A stretch of DNA of 64,000 bases from Nematostella vectensis (Eukaryota; Cnidaria; Anthozoa; Actiniaria; Edwardsiidae). The first letter of the stretch is position 1; the number at the start of each line of letters is the position of its first letter. The position numbers were made by a program, and so were the translations under genes. Positions 11,333 through 24,288 of this stretch are shown here, one piece after another. Under the pieces are notes generated by a model. The model made no database searches. It saw nothing but the letters and a program-made list of their open reading frames with translations, and was not told the DNA's origin. The stretch lies in assembly GCF_932526225.1 (NCBI RefSeq), contig NC_064037.1, forward strand, positions 11,266,203 to 11,330,202. The letters are read 5' to 3'.

Positions 11333-12228
11333 AATAAAAAAACCTGAGCGACGGCAAGGATCCTCGATACCACTTCTGGTTGCCCCTTCTAGTACCACGT
11401 GACCTTAGCCTCTTTAGATGTGCACTAAGGACCGTATTCAAACACCGTATTCAACTTGTTTTGATACAGATAATATAATTATAAAGTATAAGAGTATTAT
11501 CGTGGTGGTTGTTGGGCTTATAGGATCAATGGACTTTTGTTTTGATGGTTTACCCAAACACAAAGCTTATTCTTTTTACTATTGTATCCCAAAAACATAG
11601 CCTTTGTGGATCGAATATCATTACTGGGGCTAACAAAGGAATTAAAAAACTCAGTCCAGGTTTTTTTTGGCAAAGTAGTGCTCTCTACAAGTTTGCCAGG
11701 TTTTCATCTTCCTTTCAAGACTGGTTTGCGCTGGTAAACTTCGCACGCTTTCTGTTCAGCCTCTATCGGACTTATCATTCGCTAGCATTGGAGCTAGGCC
11801 CAAATTGGGTTGCATAAGTGTTTTGGAGTGAATTGGAGTTTTTTATCGAAAGGGTAAAGAGAGTTTTGAGTAGTCGTTCACGCTAGTTACTTGAACAGTT
11901 GAAAGTCTTCATTCAGCGGAAAAGTCCCTCATGAGCCGGCGGAACGAACCCTCCCACCTTTTTCACTCAAGAGACGCAATGTATATTGGAATGTCCAACT
12001 GATGAGACATCTAAAAAGAGCAAAGTCCTACCAACACCATACGGCAAGCTACTATCAACGAGAACAATACTCTTGCAACCAAGACCATTATTTATCTCGA
12101 AGCATTGCTCGCACAACACTTTCGCAAGCCTCCTCTGTGCAGTCGAGTCAGTTGCGTTTAACTGATTCTGGTGGCTTGACAGCATAAGACAGCCTAAAGA
12201 CTGAGGACTGTAACGGTATTATACCGCT

Positions 12229-15075
12229 ATGTTTAGTGGGCAGCTTCACGAGCTCTTCCTACATGAAGTATGTGCCCTTGGGGATGCCGGCAAGCTAGAG
12301 GAGCTTGGAAGTTTTGTGCGCAAGAGCAAACTGGATGTGAATATCAGAGACGAGGACTGGAAAAATAAGACGGCCTTGCACTGGGCAGCGGGCAAGGGTA
12401 TACACATAGGGGAGGGGTTGGGATTACCACGCACTCGGCAGCGGGCAGCGGCAGGGGAAAGGGATAGAAGGGGAGACAAGCTTTCCACACATCGGATAGA
12501 ATAAGAATAGCGTGCAAAACAAAGGGGAGAGTGAAAATACATCTTTTACACCGACATATAGGGAATAGAGGGGGGGGGGGGGGGAAGGCCCGTCTATAGG
12601 CTAATGTTATACCAACACATCATCCTTAAGTCCGTTTGGGTGCCTGCTATAAGGTTAGAAACATAAGGATGAGTGGCAGTCTTATGCGCACATGTCTTAT
12701 GATAATAACGAGAGCCTTTTCTGGTAATATTTTAAATCACTATTGACGCATAGCTAGTTGACATTATATCTACTCCAAGAAGTGTCATGCGCACTTCTTA
12801 TTCTCTGCCTGTTCACATCAAGCTGATACGGAGTTCATATAATGAACTTTTCCTAACTAATTAAGTATCAGGTTAAAGGTACACGGGTGGACCAGCGTGC
12901 TAGCGCGTCAGCGTATGGGGCCTCTCACCACAGGTAGCCCAGTGCGTAAGCGCGTCAGCGTATGGGGCCTCTCACCACAGGTAGCCCAGTGTGTAAGCGC
13001 GTCAGCGTATGGGGCCTCTCACCACAGGTAGCCCAGTGTGTAAGCGTGTCAGCGTATGGGGCTTCTCACCACAGGTAGCCCAGTGTGTAAGCGCGTCAGC
13101 GTATGGGGCCTCTCACCACAGGTAGCCCAGTGTGTAAGCGCGTCAGCGTATGGGGCCTCTCACCACAGGTAGCCCAGTGTGTAAGCGCGTCAGCGTATGG
13201 GGCCTCTCACCTTTCCAAAAAAGGATTCGATTTCCGGTCGATGCATGGATAGTATCTTTCTGTTTCTCTGAATTTGAATTTTGAACGTATGTGAGCTTAC
13301 TAGAAGCTTGTGTTCCCTCTTAATACATTCGCAATAGGATTTTAAATGTGAAAAACTTAGATAATATAATATATTTTTGTATCAATCATCACACAGGTCA
13401 CGCAAGATGCGTTAAACTACTGCTTGAGTACGGTGCGAACCCGGGCGCCAAGATGGTGGGGGGCTGGACCCCAGCGCACTGCGCAGCAGAGACTGGGCGC
13501 TACAACGTGCTTAAAGTACTAGTGGACCATCATGCACCGGTGACCCTTCCTGATGACTCCGGGGACACGCCCAAGCGGGTAGCCGAGATCTACGGGCACA
13601 CAGATTGCCTCGAGCTGCTGTGCAGGTATTTCAAGAGTCTTTGTCGATATTTTGTCATCATAGAAAAACACCAAGTGAAGGAAAAACATCCATTTTCATT
13701 GCCTAATTTTGAAAGATACTTCGATATTTCCGTTTAAGTAAATGGTTTATATCACTTTGTTTTTCACTTTGTTTCACCTAACCTCCGCGACATCCTCGTT
13801 AAAGCCAAGCTACCTTCCGACCGCTCTCCCACCAACCAACCTCCCGGTGCTTTCCGTTGCGGAAAAAACTGCCTAACCTGCCCCTATATTAGAACCGATG
13901 GCCTTACAAGCTACACATTTTTCTCAACAGGTGAAACACGACCTATAACCTCCCACATAACCTGCAATACTAAAAACGTGATTTATATGATTCAATGTAA
14001 CCGCTGTAACCTTCAATATATTGGGGAAACTAAACGCAAATTAAAAGAACGCTTTAATGACCACCGCAGAAATGTAGACTCCCAATCTCGATCCATACCA
14101 ACCCACGCCGCTGAACACTTCCTAAAACCTAACCACTCCGCTTCATACCTATTGAAAAAATAAGAAATAACCGCGACTCCATCCGCAAAGCAAGAGAAGC
14201 CACACTGATAGCTCGCGCTGGCACTCTTGAACCCGGTGGCCTCAACCGGCGTGAAAAAACCGTTTAGCTACTTAGTAATCCACACCACCCTATTTACCAT
14301 CTTCCATAAGTCACTCCTTACTCAATTACTATTTTTACCTTTTGTTAGTTAATCATCAATGAACTTTGTACATATACTAGCTGTAACATGCCATTGTAAT
14401 TCATTTATAACCTGAAGAAGGCAGGTATTGGCCTGCCGAAATATCGTTCTAAAAAACATAAATCTGCGTTGTTGTCGACTTTTTCTTTTAAAGGTTTTAT
14501 TAATTAATCAACTGTCGACGCAGACCACAAGGTCCGACGCACACCAGCAGATAGAGGCTGTCCGGTGGTTTCTTCCTACGTTTTGTTTTTCCCCTCCCCT
14601 CCCCTCCCCTCCCCTCCCCTCCCCTCCCCTCCCCTCCCCTTCCCTTCCCTTCCCTTCCCTTCCCTTCTCTTCTCTTCTCTTCTCTTCTCTTCTCTTCCCT
14701 TCCCTCCCCTTTCCTTCCCTTCCCTCCCCTACGCCTGCGTATCCCCCTTCCCTCCCTTACACCTGCGCACCCCCTTTCCCTTCCCTTCCTTTCCCTACGG
14801 CAACGCATCCCCCTTTCCTCCCCTCCCTTACACCTGCGCACCCCTTCCCTTTCTATTAGCAAATAATGGCTCTACGCGCCTGTTTGTGCTCAGATAATTC
14901 TATTTGAACGAACACTGATAAGCAAATACTGATTCGTTGCGTTATAACTTTCAGCGCGGAAACCAACGAGAATCAAAGAAAGCATTTCGTTAAAGACAAG
15001 TTTCGTAGTCAGACACGCAAGATTTCCCGTATGGTGGACACCAAAGATCAGCAAGCGCCGGCTGTGCTGGACTAA
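12229..15075 (+). CDS. ANKRD66: ANKRD66-like ankyrin-repeat protein
   Basis: Exon 1 (12229-12397) starts MFSGQLHELFLHEVC and ends in the HWAAGKG core of an ankyrin repeat, at a donor AAGG|GTATAC. Exon 2 (13397-13625, acceptor cacacag) continues in phase with GHARCVKLLLEYGANPG, GWTPAHCAAETGRYN and DDSGDTPKRVAEIYGH, two more repeats. The DTPKRVAEIYG and GWTPAHCAAE motifs are close to vertebrate ANKRD66, whose function is poorly known. A candidate last exon at 14955-15075 has a TTTCAG acceptor, correct phase and 39 open codons to a TAA, but has no recognisable domain, so I am unsure of it. The predicted product would be roughly 170 residues, near the size of the family. A 47-bp tandem array, a Penelope-like relic and a pyrimidine tract lie in the introns. 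Confidence 0.7.
12895..13212 (+). repeat. 47-bp tandem array, about 6.7 copies
   Basis: The unit AGCGCGTCAGCGTATGGGGC plus CTCTCACCACAGGTAGCCCA plus GTGTGTA repeats with very few substitutions and ends 185 bp before the acceptor of the 13397 exon. Each unit contains CCACAG|GTA, which resembles an acceptor, but the array is not derived from an identifiable exon. A run of about 17 G lies upstream at 12571-12587. Confidence 0.9.
13760..14480 (+). mobile_element. Penelope-like retroelement relic, 3' end with GIY-YIG domain
   Basis: From 13780 the frame reads NLRDILVKAKLP, GAFRCGKNCLTCPYI, then VIYMIQCNRCNLQYIGETKR. This is the link between reverse transcriptase and GIY-YIG endonuclease typical of Penelope-like elements. 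The GIY-YIG core is the IYMIQC...QYIGET block near 13981-14030. A one-base frameshift near 14145-14160 moves the tail into the next frame, where it continues as NNRDSIRKAREATLIARAG and stops at 14265-14267. The reverse transcriptase body is absent, so the copy is 5'-truncated and dead. It sits in the ankyrin intron. GIY-YIG nucleases also occur in other elements, but the CxxC-rich lead-in favours Penelope. Confidence 0.85.
14412..14441 (+). ncRNA. Hammerhead-like core in the Penelope 3' tail
   Basis: CTGAAGA at 14412-14418 is followed by a GGCAGG/CCTGCC hairpin (14420-14425 with 14432-14437) and then GAAA at 14438-14441. This is the CUGANGA - stem II - GAAA arrangement of hammerhead ribozymes, which are known in Penelope-like elements. 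One unpaired A precedes stem II, and I cannot identify convincing stems I and III, so activity is doubtful. Confidence 0.35.
14589..14850 (+). repeat. CCCCT/CTTCC pyrimidine tract
   Basis: About 260 bp of almost pure pyrimidine on the plus strand grades from (CCCCT)n to (TTCCC)n to (TTCTC)n. The long ORFs on both strands here are low-complexity artefacts. Confidence 0.95.
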
Positions 15076-15729
15076 CATAATGAATATTGAACGGTAATGA
15101 AGCTGTGCACTGCATTGAATGAAATGTATGGAGTTATCGACAGGATACCGTGTGACTAGTTTTTGTGCTAAGTGTGCCAACAGCCAAACTGGATAAACCT
15201 TTTAATTGACGGTAGACCACGTATGTAAAGGTATAATGTCTAAAAAGAAAATGGCAAAAATGGGGAAGCGCTTTGTTGTACAAAAGGACCTTAGGGAAAG
15301 CAGCTCTGGAACACTCTTCTTCGTTTGAATTCGCGAATTTAAGGCACGAAGGAGGGAGAGTGGCCGAGAAGAAAGCATCTGTCACAGTCTGGCCAGTCGA
15401 CCAATACAAAAGAAATGTTTACGATCCATTTCGTAGCAGGATGAAATATGGCGTGCAAACAACATATTATTGCTGGGCCCAGGATGTATGTTAGTAGTTA
15501 TGATGGCGGTTTATACTCGACTCTGAAAAAGCATTAATTATGAAAGTGCCTAAAAAGTAAACGGAAAGTAATATAAAAAAAAAAAACTTTAAAAAGAGAT
15601 ATTATTGTGCGCCCATACATTACCTGAAACACTCCTACACTAGACAAAAACAATTATCCCTCCTTACAGTGGTTTATTGAGATGATGTTGTAGTTCAATG
15701 TTACAGTTTGAAAATGACCTCATGTTCAT

Positions 15730-16035
15730 GCATAGGACGGCGCGCACTAAACACTGCTTAGTGTACACGAGCCATTTTTTATACGTGACACGCATTAGAA
15801 ATGTGCGCACCAAAACACTGGTCTTAGGACCACTTCGCGTTTACACGATCCATTATGCATAAGACTTCACGCATTATAACACTGTTCTTAGGACCACTTC
15901 GCCTTAGTGTACATGACCCATACTTTACAAGTGACGCAAGTTCATGCATTAGACTTCGCGCATTATAACACTGTTTTTAGGACCACTTCGCGATAGTTTA
16001 CATGAGCCGTACTTTACAAGTGACGCAAGTTCATG
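15730..16035 (+). repeat. Decayed tandem repeat of about 100 bp
   Basis: Blocks such as TTAGGACCACTTCGC, ACTTTACAAGTGACGCAAG and GCGCATTATAACACTGTT recur two to three times in the same order. A more diverged relative is present at about 17030-17200. I cannot assign it to a known family. Confidence 0.6.
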
Positions 16036-17719
16036 CGCAGAAAAAACTTACTCCCGTGACCACCAAGTTGGAGGAAAAAACTGAGGACTAGGGACCAGTC
16101 CTGCGATCGTGTTGTCCGCGAGGAATTGAGGACCAAGCACTAACCAAGGACTAGTCCCATTTGTTGGCGGTGATGTCTTAAAATACATCCCCTCTCCCTT
16201 ATGGTACAATTAGATAGGAAGCTGTTTTGAGACTGTTTAGAAATGATAACAGTGAAGAGTTATAAAGGGATACTAGTAAAAAAAATACAGAAAGTCATAA
16301 CACGTGGTAATTTTTTTTATATCAAAACAGATTGTTTGACTTAGAACCACTCTATTCTATATATGTATGTATCCACCAAAAATAAAATAAAATAAAAATT
16401 AACTGTCAAACTATGTCCGGACCCTATAAGGGGACGACCATTTGACTTTTGCGGGGGGAGGAGGGGGCTTTTTTTGGATAAAAATATCCCATATTAAAGT
16501 GCAATAAATGTTACTATGGCCACTTTGAAAGTTTTGTGAAGACCGCTAAAAATGTGAGAACCATGCTTTTTATTGATTGAATCATCACTAACCATTCAGA
16601 GAGAGGCAAAGAAATGGTTCAGAGCCCATTCAAACCCTGCATAAGATCACATATTACATACTACTTATTAATTTATTATATGGCTTATTTTTAGATATTT
16701 GTACGAGAAGGAAAACTTATGCTGCTAAAGTGAAAGAAGGAACTCTTTCTTTATTTACAAGTCACGAGTGCTCAAATCCAATGCTCGCTCGGAATAACGA
16801 GTCGATTTGTAAAATGACCATGGAAAATTGCTTTTTACGCCGATTTAACCGACTTTCACATAAAAACATCAATTCTTTTATGTTATTTCATTTAGATTAG
16901 TTATTTTGACGGAAAATCGTCTTCAAACTCCCTGTGTTATGATAATTTCCCGCCATAATGATTGCAACGCGCGCCACAATTTCAAGTTTGCTGAAATTAT
17001 ATTTGTGATTAGACTGCGCGCACTATAAGGGTCTAAAGCGCCACAAATAATCATGCATGCCCCTGTCTATAATAATATGTTATTCCATTACATATAGGGC
17101 AGTGTTTTTTACCTAGTTAGTGTGCTACGCGCATATTACAAGACTGGCTTAAGGACCTCTCCACTCTAGTTCACACGACGAGCCATTATTTGCGCGTGAC
17201 TCGGTTGCGGTATTGTGATTCCATCACATAACGGGACAGGGCGTCTACTATCTGCCCCCCGTTCAAGCATCACTCTTGGAGAATGAAAAGGGTCGTTCGC
17301 AATGGTCTTTGATCATCCGAGTGTACTTTGTTTTGTATATAAAACCGATTATTTTGACGAGTATTGAAATAGACGCTTCCGGCAACCTCTTTGTAGATAG
17401 GCTTTATAAACACGTAGCATTTTTTACTAGAAAATTCCCATGAGATATACTACCATAGTAGCGCAGTTAACTTTTATTAAGAAAGGAGAGAACTGTTTGG
17501 GCATTTATCTGTTACAAGATAAGGATCCATCGCGTTGTTACTACAAGCAGATAAATAGCATATATTAAACAAGCTTGGACGATCGAGAAGCAAAAGTCAG
17601 GAGAACTTTATGAGGATAAGGAACGGACCATTTGGTATCTAACGGGGAGGTTACTAATCAATGTTTTAGTGGCCAGCTGGGTTGTGTACCAAAGTTTTCA
17701 CTTGTTCCGCAATTTGGTA

Positions 17720-17848
17720 CCCTGGTTCCAGAGTCTCCTTTTTTCCTTCTCTCTGTTTAATGTCTCGTACAAGACAGTCGTTGTCGCCGCTTGGCGGCTC
17801 TTTGTCGCGGCGCGTGAGTAGTGAAACTTGGAGCCTTTAGAACCAGGG
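17720..17848. mobile_element. Small TIR element with TA target site (129 bp)
   Basis: CCCTGGTTCCAGAGTCTCC on the left pairs with GGAGCCTTTAGAACCAGGG on the right, and TA directly flanks both ends (17718-17719 and 17849-17850). A GC-rich internal hairpin (GTCGCCGCTTGGCGGC) is present. A TA duplication is the Tc1/mariner signature. No ORF is present. Confidence 0.65.
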
Positions 17849-20800
17849 TAGCAATAGGGCCGCAACACGAAAGACCTCTGTCATCAGAGAACGTAGCCAT
17901 GTGACTTAACATGCTTGCTTGTTACTGTGTGCATGCTTCAGTCGTGGTAGAGGGCGTGTTGTTTTGCAGCACTACGCATTGCATGATGTATTGTACGATC
18001 AGCCTGAAAGCAAATCATCCTTAGCTGCAGCAGCTCCAGCGGCTTCGCACGAAGGCTTTGTAACGCTATAGTAAACACTAAACAAATGACCCTTAATTGA
18101 GATATTACTTTATTTAAATGCATCCAAAAACCAAGGTCATTCAATCTCAGAACCAAAAATCACAATACGACCTTAACTGACCTTGAGACTAACTCATCGC
18201 CCAACAACCCCTCCACGGAACCGTGACCTTGGAGTGTTCAAATGAACGTATGGAGCGTGATATGACGGATGGCTTAATTTTGGTATTCTTGGCTTCCCGT
18301 CGGCGAAGGTTTAATTTTAGTCCGTGACTAGAAGTAGCCTGTGTTGTTATAAGCTCTACTGGTCGTGACCTCGTGTTGATAACCTTTCGTTCTGCATCAC
18401 ATCAGAGAATCCAGCATGCGCTTGAGGTATTACCCAATGTGCTTGAAGACAGTCATCATCATTTAAATACACATCATTTAAAATACTGCAATTGAAGTTA
18501 AATTTCGACGCAAATAAACCTGATATTCAGTGTTGTTTTTATGAAGTTTTCAGTAGCGAAATACATGCACCATGCCTTATTACTTATCAACATAAGTGTG
18601 CATTGTGATGTTTAATAAAATGAAATGTTCGTCTTTGACCTTGGCTACACAGGCCACTGGTTTAGACCATTAGAGATCGTTCTGACTCAAACTACTGCAT
18701 TATTATTACATTGTCGAATACAGCAATTTGATGGACAGACTACTACAATAATTACTAATGCAAATGCAAAATCAACTATGTTTGAGCAACATTTTCAATC
18801 AAAATATTAATTATCAGGCTTCAATAATGCATGCTCTCGGAAATGGACAGTTATATTTTTACATGAACACAGTAACAAAGGGGTAACGAAGAGAACTTTT
18901 TCAACCATGAAGGAAGACGTAAAGGTATGACGAGTGGCGTGTCTACCTATACGCCCATATTTGGTAACAACTTGCACTGCAAAGAGCAGTAGAACTAACA
19001 TTTGGCATTAAATACATTAAGCCGACAACCAAAATCACCCCGAGTCAAAATACCAGTGAAGTGGAACCTTTTGGCGAGACTATGAGCTTGGTTTAATAAT
19101 AAACAAACACAAAAAAATTAGGGACGGAGCGCGTGCTGCCCAACTAGACACCGTCCACCAATTTCTATTCATTCCCCTCCCCCCCCCCCCCCCCCCAAGT
19201 TTAAAAGAGGTGTGTGTTGTGCGTAAAAACATGTTCTTCTCCTCGGTACAGTCCGATAGCCAGTTCCGTAGCAGTCCTAGTTCCGTATCACTCAGCATTT
19301 GTTTTTATCTTTTTGCCTCGAATATTGTAGATTTGAACAATCCAAAATTATCTAAATGATACAAAACTATTAACCTTTCCTGAGATATAAATCCAGCATA
19401 TTTCATCTAATTTTGTATTCAGAAAGTATCATTATTTCAAAGCGATTTTTATAATTGTTGCTAAAATGCTAAAATGAGCGGCGTTCTGCACAGTGATCTG
19501 TCCCGCGTCACGAAAGTCAGATGAAAACAAAATAACTCCTTTAACAAAATGTCCTAATTTTTATACGACTGCTTAGAAGAAAGAATGTCTGTTAATTTGT
19601 ATGTTTTTTTATGACTTGATGCGATTTTTTCGATTAACATTGCTTTTAGTTTTTCGTGCTTCCAGAGGACGTGTGGAATAGTTCCCTATCACCTTGCGCC
19701 CATAGTGTCTTTTTGGTTTGGCAGATATAAAAACGGGAAAAGGATTGATCTCAATTTATCATATTAATCCCAGTAATTTCAATTCTAAACGGTTAATTTT
19801 ATTATGTGGGCCTTTTATTTCAGTCATTCGGCTGAATAAAGAACTTCATTTTAAATACAATCTCCTTGATATTGTTAGCGCTCGATAAAATATTATTCTA
19901 TATTAAAATAATTACTGAAACTGTGATGATATGTCAGTATGCTAGGATGATTAAATAAAACGGCCAAGATTAACCATAGTTAATATTAGACTTACAATTC
20001 AAATTTTGTTCTTGTAAATTAAAAAAAGGGCTTTTTGTTTAGCTCTCGTGCACGGAAATTATCAAATTAAATCACCCAATTCTAGGCTCACCTTATCCTC
20101 TCCGTTTTTGCATTTTGTCTATTTTGCCGTATCAGTGTTTGTGTGGGTTGTGGCATTTATTTTGAAAAAATTCTATCAGACCGTTTTGTTTCTTGCAATA
20201 TGGATTTGTTAGCGACACGCGAGCGAAAGCCCATTGACGATTGTTGGTTTGTTAACCTGCTGCAATGCGAAGTTAAAATCATTTTTATACATTAATTTTA
20301 AGCAAAAAGGAAGGGATGTGATATGTTATTCAGTAAATATGTTTTTATTTATTCTCAAATGAAAAAAACTCGTACCAGACGACAGAATTTTTGAGTGATA
20401 CGGAATCATGCCCGCTGCTACGGAACTACTCCCACTATGGAAACAGAAAATACCATATAAATCAATAACATTTGAAAATGTGTAGTCATTTCTTTGCATA
20501 TTATATGCATAAGTAAAATTGTAGTCGTCTTAGAAAAAATCATGAGCATTGGGCCCTCCGCAAAAAAAGATACGAAACCGGTCATCGTATCGCGTACTGT
20601 ACATCCTAATGGTATTTGACCTTTAGCATCCACTCGTTGGAACTCATTAGACGACTATTCACCTTATTTGGTATTATTTTAAGGCTACTGGTGATATGAC
20701 TATACTCATATAAGATGGATATGTGGATTCTCACAACAAAAAAAGGAACATGTGTCACAAAATCTCTATTTTTCTAGGACAATTCTCTCAAGGATTACCT

Positions 20801-21290
20801 TATTAGTTACATTAAGGTTGCTACTTGCTAGAATGAAATCACTTTTAAAAATAAGCAGGAAAACAAAGCCAGTTTCGTTATCTCTTGCTCTTGTTAGCAA
20901 TCCCGTGTGATCATGCTATGGTGAGGGGTCGAACCATCGTCCATACAATTCCCATAAAGGTCTGATCCACCAGAAATTACTTAATTAATGTTATCTTTGG
21001 GAAATAATACCTTTTTTTTATTTTTTGGAGGACATGGATTCTTATCATGTGTTGATGACTGAGGGTGTGACCAATGTTCAACTTGAACCGGCTCTTACAG
21101 CAGCAGACAGGGATATTAGCTTTATTATCTCTGAGTAAACACTTGTATGCAAATCGGAGTTTCGGGTGATTGATTCAACCTTGCCAGTGAGCAAGGTAGC
21201 CTGGTTTTTTGACGCGTGCGAAGAGAGCGGACGACTTCTAACGTGCGCCTCTGAACATCAAGTCGAATCAAGGCTACGAGCATGACGCAC

Positions 21291-21471
21291 AGGTCCGTAG
21301 CCAGGATTTTGAGCGGGAGTAGGGGGGGGGGAGGAGGTTCATTTGACCATTTAGGACACCATTTTTGGAAGCTTTAGCTCGCAGTGGTACTTAATTTTTC
21401 TTCATTAGAGCGAACCTTCCAATTCGAGTTTTTTTTTTACAACCCCCGAATCCCCTGGCTCCGGACCCCTC
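21291..21471. mobile_element. MITE-like inverted pair
   Basis: AGGTCCGTAGCCAGGATTT on the left resembles the reverse complement of the right end (AGGGGTCCGGAGCCAGGGGA). A G-run and T-run lie inside each arm. No target-site duplication is clear. Confidence 0.4.
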
Positions 21472-23383
21472 TCTCCTACAAACAAAACAAGAGAACAACA
21501 GGAAAATGCTATGAAGCAAATGACAGTGTTAGTGTTGGTTTGTAGAAAATGGGACTGAGCGAAGAAACCTTAAATCAACAAAACATTATTCACGTGAACT
21601 AAGCTTCGGTTTAGGGGTTAGGATGTTTTAAGAATCTCGCGCGGAGCCAAGTTCTGTAGTTATAAAATATATTTAAAAGATATAAGAATATATGCATTTA
21701 TCATAACATATCAGAACCATGTTCTATTACAACAACAGGAGAAGCATCAATAAAGAGGCCGCGTCACGGGGTTTTCTGTGGGACACAGTTTGCGCAAAAA
21801 CCTTCCATTAAAAGAAATTAAGAGGAGAGACTAAATACCCCCACACACATCCTTGATCATCATTTTCTTTATTGAAAGAGCTTCAACCCTAACCGTGGCT
21901 CACGGGAAGCTTTCAACTCCATGCGCAAATTATATGCGCACAAACGGAAGGAGAAGCCCCCCTTTAAAAAGTTGCAATTGAAGATTGATTTCATTTTAAA
22001 ATAATACGTATAAAGGAGTAGGTTTTACTTTGTTTACGGAAAATGTTGACCCGGTAATCTCTGGCTTTAGTATGATTACTGGCGACAATAGTAAATACAT
22101 GGGCTCTCAGAGTATTGGGAAATAACACGTTCCCATGCTATGAGACACGTGAGAGAGAAATTGGGGGCAAAGGACAAAAATCAAATCGCAAAGGAAGAGA
22201 TGGACAATTCAGCTCTATACTAATCCAAATGAACCAGGAAGTAATTACCAAAGATAAGCAATCCTTTCTCACCTAAAAGAAAACGTGTTCCGTGGGATTC
22301 GGAGTGAGAGTGTAAAAATCATCACGCAATATGGGGTGGCTGATTGGTCTATACAATGACATGTCAATCAAGCCCCAAAAGCCCTTTGAATGCATCACAA
22401 GCCCTGCAAAATAGAGGGCGCTTGCGAAATTGTTTGTGATAACAAGGTGTATCAAATGGGTAACGTGTTGAGAGTGTGTGCCTCCGGTTTGATTAACCAC
22501 ATTTGTCAAAGATTATCCATGTTTGTGGCATGTCATAAGCGCTTTTCAGAAAGAACAAGTTTATGACTTCGCAATACCCGTTTAGATTCCAGCAGGGAAG
22601 AACAAACGAAGACTTTGCAGGAGATAATTCTTTAGATACTTCTCATGAACTTGTTCTTAAACTCAAGTTCAACATTATACAACAGCTTAGGGTTTTAGGA
22701 TAAGGTCAAGGCAGATAGCCAATCAAAAAATACCGAAATGAAAACGACCAATCAGAATAAAAGTAAAGTTCATCTAAGTGGCGCAGTCTTTAGAACTCCG
22801 ATTCGTGCCCCCCAAAAACGCGCAAATACCTTGATACTCTTGTTTTGTTACCATAAAGCAATCAAATAAAGTTTTCTGATTGACATATAAAAAATAACAC
22901 TGTGAAAATGCGTTTTAGTAGACGTTTTCAACATTTGGTACATACCTTACAAAAGACCGGAAATCGTTTTGTCTGAGAGAGTACGATTTTGAAGGTAAAT
23001 ATGCCAGAGAAAGGGCATGATAACGAAGTACATACGGCGCCGGTTAGTTTGAGAATTAAGGCAAAGAAAACAAATAAAAACATCGCACTTCCGTTGTTGA
23101 AATAAACATACACATTTATTAGACTTTACATTCAATGTTTTGGTGAGTTCAAGATTTCAAAATAAAGTAATAGAAACGGACAAGATGGACTAGAATAGTA
23201 GACTAAAATGTCTGAATCAATTACTGAGAATTAGTAGATATAATAAAGCGAGCGTTAATAAAAACCCTCTGCCGTATAATTAGGAAAAACCAGTAAAACA
23301 TAGCTTGAATAGATTTCCGAATTGCAATTACCCCAAAAATACGGGAAGACAAAGCATGTTTTTTTTTTAACAATTCCTTATAG

Positions 23384-23403
23384 TATACCAGTATACTGGT
23401 ATA
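23384..23403. repeat. 20-bp perfect palindrome
   Basis: TATACCAGTATACTGGTATA is its own reverse complement. It lies 535 bp upstream of the presumed P450 5' UTR exon. It could be a protein-binding site or chance; nothing else supports either reading. Confidence 0.5.
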
Positions 23404-23937
23404 GACCGATGTTTGAATGTGATGACGTTTTAAGATATAATTGTTTCAACATTCACGAACAATGCAATATTGTCCCCGTAGATTTCTGACAAAATAATTG
23501 TATATAGGACAATAGTGTTTGTCAGTCTCGAGTATAAAAAAAGACCTTTCTAGACGTTCATTTGTTTTCTAGTGGTTGTTTTTATGAAAAATAGCATCTA
23601 ATAGCATGTTAATATTGGCCGCAAGCTACTGGTGAACTTTGATTATCTAAGTGAACTAAGAAAAAGCGGAGTTGTTGGACGCGCAGGTCGAGTTGAGTAC
23701 GGCTAAGTATATCACACCCTTTGCGCCCAAGCAATTAACGCGAGAGCACTATTCTAATTATTCTTCTGCCTGATATCTTATATTTCGTGACCCAAAAGTT
23801 CAATATTGCAATTTTCAATCGCTCGGTTTGTAAACACTTGGAAAATTGATTTTCAAGTCACGTAGCTCCATTCAATTTCCAAAGTCTAAAAGCAGATTTC
23901 AGTAAGATATACACTATGATGTAATCTCATTTTTCAG

Positions 23938-24288
23938 CGTTCCTGTTTCCCCTGCAAGCACGTGCCAAGTTGCCGTTCAAGCACATCAGCTCCAAGGCCA
24001 TGGACATGGCAAACAAGGGTGACCTTGGTGGGACAGCGAGTCTGTTTTTGGTAAACGCAATGGACCGAGTCCTCATTCACCTTGGATTTGATTGTCAAGG
24101 TTTGCAGCTGACAGGCGCATCCATCTGTGACGGGCGAGCCGTATTTAATGGAGCATCCTGCAAGCTTGCGACACTCTGCACAAAGAGCTACACGATAATC
24201 ACTACAAAGATATCACAACGAAGACTCACAGAGTCTAATCCAAGTTACAAAGAGCTACAAGAACAAGTTAAGAGAGATACGAATCAAA
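23938..24288 (+). promoter_or_regulatory. Probable 5' UTR exon of the P450 gene
   Basis: A polypyrimidine-AG acceptor (catttttcag) ends at 23937 and the sequence then becomes less AT-rich up to the P450 ATG. An out-of-frame ATG at 23970 opens a 158-codon frame that overlaps the P450 start. This suggests either that transcription starts further downstream or that the frame acts as an upstream ORF. I found no core-promoter motif. Confidence 0.4.

Larger units (their letters stand above)
10337..12228. other. Intron or intergenic stretch of the ankyrin locus
   Basis: Apart from the G-rich tract and the foldback element, this stretch is AT-rich with T and A homopolymers (10470-10510, 10760-10775). 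No ankyrin or other coding exon is supported. Confidence 0.5.
15076..23937. other. 8.9-kb gene-free intergenic region
   Basis: I see no exon with supported coding character here; all ORFs are short and lack recognisable motifs. Contents I can name are a decayed tandem repeat at 15730-16035, a TA-flanked MITE at 17720-17848, a C-run at about 19177-19196, a MITE-like inverted pair at 21291-21471 and a 20-bp perfect palindrome at 23384-23403. The rest is AT-rich single-copy-looking DNA. Confidence 0.6.

Noticed and set aside
11142-11441. Mirror ORFs on both strands around 11200
   Set aside because: They are generated by the palindrome; the same peptide appears in both directions.
14428-14897. 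Proline/serine-rich and arginine/glycine-rich ORFs on both strands
   Set aside because: They are translations of a simple pyrimidine tract.
15134-15494. ORFs after the ankyrin locus
   Set aside because: They are short, overlap on both strands, and show no domain or splice context.
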